From IMG/VR virus record IMGVR_UViG_3300027865_000019, positions 1 through 40,319 of that record: DNA of 40,319 nt; one strand, given 5' to 3'. The notes below the pieces were generated by a model, which ran no database searches, was not told where the DNA came from, and saw only the letters and a program-made list of their open reading frames with translations. The stretch is from a virus. Both the position numbers and the translations under genes were made by a program. Below are positions 36,871-40,319 of this stretch, in pieces (positions within the stretch are counted from its first letter, which is position 1; every line of letters starts with the position of its first letter).

Positions 36871-38718
36871 ATGGCATTAACAGAAGATCAAAAAAATAGA
36901 TTACTTAAAGATTCAAGATTTCAAGCCTTAATTAAAAGGCAGAGTCCTGCTTTAAGTATTCAAGAGCAAATAAGAATTAGAACAGAAAGACAAAAATTAG
37001 AAAAACCGCCAGAAACACCAACATTACCAGAAATTGAAAAAGAAACTGGTACAAAAGATATTACGATTGAAACACGAAAACCTATTAGAGATTTTCTTAA
37101 AGATGCAATAACCATAAAACCCGAACAAGTTGAAAAAGTTAAAAAGTTTTTTGAACCAACAAAAAAAGTTAGAGCAAGAGATGTTTTAAGAGAGGCTGTT
37201 ACGTTCTTAACAGAGTCTGAACAAAAATTTGGTCAAACTCTTGGTGATGCTTTGGCTGTAAAATCTAAAGCAGTTACACAAGCACAAGAATCACAAGAAG
37301 CGTTAGACAGCCTTAATCAGCAAGTAGCTATTAAAATTATCGAGTTAAAAGCACAAGGCAAAGATACTGCTAAATTAGAACAAGTTTATAAAAATAATAC
37401 AGAACAACGATTTAATTTAGAAGAAATTGCTCCATCTGTTTTAAAAAGTGCCAAGCAGATATTTGGTGAAGGTGTAGGTGTGGCTACTGATATTGCTTCT
37501 GCCGGTACTTTTGGAACAGGAGCAATAGGAGCGCGAACTGGTCGATTATTAAAGACAACAAAGCAAGTTGCTGCTCCATTAGCTAAAACAACAAAGCAAG
37601 CATTTGTTGCCGGTGCAAAAGCAACTGCTCCAACTGGGGCTGCTGTTGGTGCGGGATTTGGGTTATCATCGGCATTACAGGAAGATAAAAACCTTGTAGA
37701 TATTACTAAGCAAACAATTAAAGGAATTGCAACTGGTGGAATATTAAGTGGTATATTGGGTGGTTTGTCTAGTACTGCTAAATTTCAAAAAACAGAACGA
37801 GCAACTAAGCTGAAACAAAAAGCCGTAGAGCAATACAAAAAAGGATTAAAAGCTACTAAAGAAAAGCAAAAAGAAAATGTTGATAAAATTGTTGATGAGT
37901 TATTAGAAAAAAAGATTTTTGGTAGTCGTAAAAAATTATTAGCCAAGGCAGAAAAAGGAATTGCTTTAGCAGATGATGAATATGAAAAACTTGGAGAACT
38001 TCAAGGATTTTCATCTTCTGATGAATTATTAAAAAGAGTTCAAAAATTAAAAGAAAGATTGAAAACAAAATCAGGTAAAGTGCTGTCAACGAATAAAACT
38101 AAATTTAATGCTTTGCAAGGATTGGAAGATGATATTGTATCTTTACAATCTTACGATGTTTTAATAAGCGATTTAGCGACAGGAGAGTTAAAACCGTCTG
38201 TATTACAACAAGAATTAAGGGAGTTAGCCCAACAATATGGTAACGAGGTTTACGATACAAGAAAATCAATTAAAACCGTAACTGATAGTAAAACTTTGTC
38301 ACAGGTTAAAAATGTAGATAGCGCAATAAGAGATATACTCAGTTCTGATCCTCGTAACGTTAAATATACACAAATCAATAAAGTTAAAACACTTAATTCA
38401 AGATTAAAGAGTGTTCTTGACGAAACTATTAATAGACAATCTGGGCAATTAAAAACCAAACTAACTGATTTGTTTGGTGCTACTATTGGTGGTGGACTTG
38501 GGAGATTGGTAAGTTTACCTGCTGCAATTATTAGTACTGTTGTTGGTGGTGGATTAGTTCACATGCTTAATTCAACCTGGTGGAATACAATGCAAGCAGT
38601 TAATAAAGCAAAATTGGCGGATAAACTTTTACAACAATCACAAAAACAACTTGGTGTTACTTTGCAATTATTTACTAGACAAGGAATTAAGGCTGTTAAT
38701 GAATTTCTTGAACGTTAA
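36871..38718 (+). CDS. Putative ejection / internal virion protein with membrane-active segments
   Basis: 615 residues from the ATG at 36871; the frame is open further upstream but would overlap the M15 gene. Charged helices dominate, interrupted by Gly/Ala-rich stretches around residues 205-315 (GEGVGVATDIASAGTFGTGA, PTGAAVGAGFGLSSAL, IATGGILSGILGGLSS) and near 555 (GRLVSLPAAIISTVVGGGLV). These could cross membranes. With the M15 protein it forms a likely pair of ejection proteins building a trans-envelope channel, as in T7-like phages. Similarity is only in architecture. Confidence 0.6.
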   Translation: MALTEDQKNRLLKDSRFQALIKRQSPALSIQEQIRIRTERQKLEKPPETPTLPEIEKETGTKDITIETRKPIRDFLKDAITIKPEQVEKVKKFFEPTKKVRARDVLREAVTFLTESEQKFGQTLGDALAVKSKAVTQAQESQEALDSLNQQVAIKIIELKAQGKDTAKLEQVYKNNTEQRFNLEEIAPSVLKSAKQIFGEGVGVATDIASAGTFGTGAIGARTGRLLKTTKQVAAPLAKTTKQAFVAGAKATAPTGAAVGAGFGLSSALQEDKNLVDITKQTIKGIATGGILSGILGGLSSTAKFQKTERATKLKQKAVEQYKKGLKATKEKQKENVDKIVDELLEKKIFGSRKKLLAKAEKGIALADDEYEKLGELQGFSSSDELLKRVQKLKERLKTKSGKVLSTNKTKFNALQGLEDDIVSLQSYDVLISDLATGELKPSVLQQELRELAQQYGNEVYDTRKSIKTVTDSKTLSQVKNVDSAIRDILSSDPRNVKYTQINKVKTLNSRLKSVLDETINRQSGQLKTKLTDLFGATIGGGLGRLVSLPAAIISTVVGGGLVHMLNSTWWNTMQAVNKAKLADKLLQQSQKQLGVTLQLFTRQGIKAVNEFLER

Positions 38719-38813
38719 ATAAAAAGATGTAATAAACACCAAAAAGCTAATAATCCCGCAAAAACAATAAAAGTTTTTGCTAGATAATATAAACAATTAT
38801 CTTTAAAGTTCAT
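38715..38813 (-). CDS. Tiny convergent membrane peptide
   Basis: 32 residues: MNFKDNCLYYLAKTFIVFAG, then LLAFWCLLHLFI. One hydrophobic helix. Its TAA is nested in the TTAA of the ejection-protein stop. It would follow the winged-helix gene (38822-39190) as a leftward pair. Function unknown. Confidence 0.5.
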   Translation of the reverse strand: MNFKDNCLYYLAKTFIVFAGLLAFWCLLHLFI

Positions 38814-38821
38814 ATATTTAA

Positions 38822-39190
38822 TTAATAATTAGTTTGCTCAAAACCGTCTATTCCGTATTTATTCCTTTTAGTTGAAACGTCGTTGTCGTTAGTTTTTTTA
38901 AAAAGTGTTCCTTTAATTAATTCCTTAGTTCCTATGGGTATGGAATTTCCACCCACCTTATAATCCCACTGGGTGATAAATCCACCCCCCTCTAATTCTT
39001 GAAGTGCTAGTCTAACAGTAGAAATATTCATTTTAATTTTTTCAGATATTTTTCTTTTTCCAATACAAACAATATAATCTTTATTTGCGTGGCGTTTTAA
39101 ACAGAAATATACTAATTGGGCTTTATGTGATAATTTTTTTGCATAGTTGTCAATAAATTCATCTTCAACCCAGAATCTTCCAGATGACAT
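38822..39190 (-). CDS. Winged-helix DNA-binding protein, possible replication initiator
   Basis: 122 residues. RFWVEDEFIDNYAKKLSHKA, then AQLVYFCLKRHANKD and RKISEKIKMNISTVRLALQELEGGGFI form a complete winged helix of the HTH_36/replication-initiator-like class. A polar tail follows. This class is found in phage and plasmid replication proteins and in regulators. The upstream region contains a long inverted repeat and TTATCAACA-like sites, which supports but does not prove an origin-binding role. It is the only candidate replication protein seen. Confidence 0.65.
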   Translation of the reverse strand: MSSGRFWVEDEFIDNYAKKLSHKAQLVYFCLKRHANKDYIVCIGKRKISEKIKMNISTVRLALQELEGGGFITQWDYKVGGNSIPIGTKELIKGTLFKKTNDNDVSTKRNKYGIDGFEQTNY

Positions 39191-39201
39191 ATAGTTATAA
39201 C

Positions 39202-39272
39202 ATCAACACCCCATATTATCTAGGGCAACTTCGCAGAAAACCTAGAAAATACAGGGTGTTGATAACGAAGTT
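39202..39272. promoter_or_regulatory. Pseudoknot-forming inverted repeat between divergent genes
   Basis: ATCAACACCC (39202-39211) pairs perfectly with GGGTGTTGAT (39254-39263). Inside, CTAGG (39220-39224) pairs with CCTAG (39241-39245). The apical loop carries AACTTCG (39227-39233), complementary to CGAAGTT (39266-39272) just beyond the stem. It lies between the leftward winged-helix gene and the rightward tail gene. TGTTGATAA (39257-39265) resembles a DnaA box on the other strand. Operator, origin or structured leader are all possible. Confidence 0.6.
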
Positions 39273-39323
39273 AATTAATTAATTTACACTATTATTATAT
39301 ATTAATTTAAAAGAATTGTTAAT

Positions 39324-40235
39324 ATGCCAGATGATCCAAGCAAAATAATAAAGTTTATTTCAAACGCATTTACTATCCTAGGCAATAAACTAGATAAGAT
39401 TTTGAATACAATAAAAAAAAAAGAAACCATTGTAAATGTGGAAGCCCCTATTGTAGAACCAAACATCACTGTGGAACCTACTCCGGTAAAGTTTCCAGAT
39501 ACGATGAAGATAGAGAAATTTGAAGATTTATTGGCTAAGATAAGCGAAAAACCAGAGATTAAAGAAGATGAAGATTTGAAAGAAGTTAAGGATTTATTAG
39601 GAGATGTGATTGAGACGATTAAGAAAAATAAGCCAGTTGTTAATGTCGCAGCACCAAAGGTTGAAGTAGAAGCACCTATTGTAAACGTAGAACCTACACC
39701 TATTACAGTCGAACCTACGCCAGTTGAAATACCTAAAGAGATGAGTGTGGAGGGCTTAACGCAGTTAATTGATTTAGTAGCCAATAAAAGTTTTAATATA
39801 TTTGACGAAGTATCAAGTAAAAGAACATTGCCTGTTTCGGTTATGGTAAACGGTCAGGAAATGAAAAGAGGAGATTTTGGTGGTAGCTTTACCGGACCGT
39901 CAGTAGTTGGCTTGAAAAACAATGCCAGTAAACCTGCACTTATTAATCCTGCCACCGAAGAAAAGCAAGATGATATAATAACAGCCATTGAAGAAATAGC
40001 CGAAGCATCAGAAATTCAACCTACAACAGAAGCGCCACAAGCTATGATTGTGGATGAGGTGAGTGCAGCATTAACATATCAAGGTTGGGCAGTAGTCGGT
40101 GCTGCAACTAATGCGGCTATTTGGAGAATTAGACGAATTTCAGTTGCAGGTGTAATTACTACTATTGATTGGGCTGACGGCGATTCTAATTATGATAATG
40201 TTTGGGATAATCGTGCAGCACTAAGTTATAGTTAA
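39324..40235 (+). CDS. Tail-associated structural protein with Pro/Val repeats
   Basis: 303 residues. N-terminal helices, then two blocks of acidic/Pro-Val repeats (VNVEAPIVEPNITVEPTPV, IVNVEPTPITVEPTPVEIP) that look like a flexible stalk. ALINPATEEKQDDIITAIEE and the C-terminal WRIRRISVAGVITTIDWADG, then DNVWDNRAALSYS, are motifs common in phage tail proteins next to receptor-binding genes. It runs directly into the tailspike-like gene across the contig junction. Probably a baseplate/tail-tip linker for the fibres. Confidence 0.7.
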   Translation: MPDDPSKIIKFISNAFTILGNKLDKILNTIKKKETIVNVEAPIVEPNITVEPTPVKFPDTMKIEKFEDLLAKISEKPEIKEDEDLKEVKDLLGDVIETIKKNKPVVNVAAPKVEVEAPIVNVEPTPITVEPTPVEIPKEMSVEGLTQLIDLVANKSFNIFDEVSSKRTLPVSVMVNGQEMKRGDFGGSFTGPSVVGLKNNASKPALINPATEEKQDDIITAIEEIAEASEIQPTTEAPQAMIVDEVSAALTYQGWAVVGAATNAAIWRIRRISVAGVITTIDWADGDSNYDNVWDNRAALSYS

Positions 40236-40319
40236 AATTATGGCTAATAAATTAAAATTTAATGCTTTAACTCCTCCCTTTGATTTGATCAGAAATGTTT
40301 TAGATGATTTGGAAACAAA
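40160..40319. repeat. Right copy of terminal redundancy
   Basis: Same 160 bp as 1-160 with two mismatches. See the left copy for interpretation. Confidence 0.9.
40240..40319 (+). CDS. N-terminal fragment of tailspike-like protein
   Basis: First 26 codons of the gene that is complete at 81-1253, seen again at the right end. T at 40298 changes the Asp of RNDLDDL to Val. Cut by the contig end. Confidence 0.85.
   Translation, partial: MANKLKFNALTPPFDLIRNVLDDLET

Noticed and set aside
1-40319. CRISPR arrays, integrase with att sites, insertion sequences
   Set aside because: Nothing resembling regularly spaced repeats, a tyrosine or serine recombinase, or a transposase with terminal inverted repeats was seen on either strand.

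Overview
The window is the complete or near-complete genome of a small AT-rich virulent tailed phage, most likely a podovirus, assembled from a metagenome or similar source. Bases 1-160 reappear at 40160-40319 with two mismatches, so the contig closes on itself with a unit of about 40,159 bp, and the gene at 39324-40235 runs straight into the gene at 81. Evidence for a phage: terminase small and large subunits, portal, scaffold, HK97-type coat protein, head-tail adaptor, a nozzle-like protein, two large putative ejection proteins, several fibre proteins and an amidase. No tape measure, tail tube or sheath is seen, which is why I favour a podovirus. No integrase, DNA polymerase, primase or helicase is recognisable. 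The standard code is used: TGA is a true stop in many ATGA-overlapping gene pairs. Most starts lack a good Shine-Dalgarno sequence and sit in A/T-rich leaders. The host cannot be named from the sequence.

Layout. (1) 39324 through the junction to about 6283, rightward: tail-associated structural protein, beta-helix tailspike-like protein, LamG-containing fibre, small proteins, a holin-like coiled-coil membrane protein and a type-2 amidase (adsorption and lysis). (2) 6285-6985: promoter, immediate hairpin terminator and an HNH-AP2 endonuclease. (3) 7055-16934, leftward: early region of about 35 mostly small genes. They include zinc-finger proteins, a methyltransferase, an OB-fold SSB-like protein, a PD-(D/E)XK resolvase-like nuclease, YopX, three HNH proteins and an XRE regulator, driven by a near-consensus promoter at 16962-16990. 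It is interrupted by about 1 kb (14561-15567) that is almost non-coding and rich in long inverted repeats. (4) 16935-17100: divergent control region. (5) 17288-18760, rightward: a consensus promoter that fires into a roughly 380-nt highly structured non-coding RNA, then tiny genes, two of which carry an in-frame TAA. (6) 18763-38718, rightward: packaging, capsid, neck, fibre and ejection genes. (7) 38715-39323: a leftward winged-helix protein and an intergenic pseudoknot-forming element.

Working model (inference). The XRE protein and the divergent promoters set early expression. The leftward genes handle host takeover, recombination and repair, with replication borrowed from the host. The structural operon builds a short-tailed virion with several carbohydrate-binding adhesins and a peptidoglycan-cleaving ejection protein. 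The holin-like protein and amidase lyse the cell.

Most interesting: the structured RNAs at 17321-17700 and 14587-15524, a second pseudoknot element at 39202-39272, small genes broken by single in-frame stops, a radical-SAM N-terminus reduced to a 52-residue stub, and an HNH gene apparently inserted at the 5' end of a methyltransferase gene.
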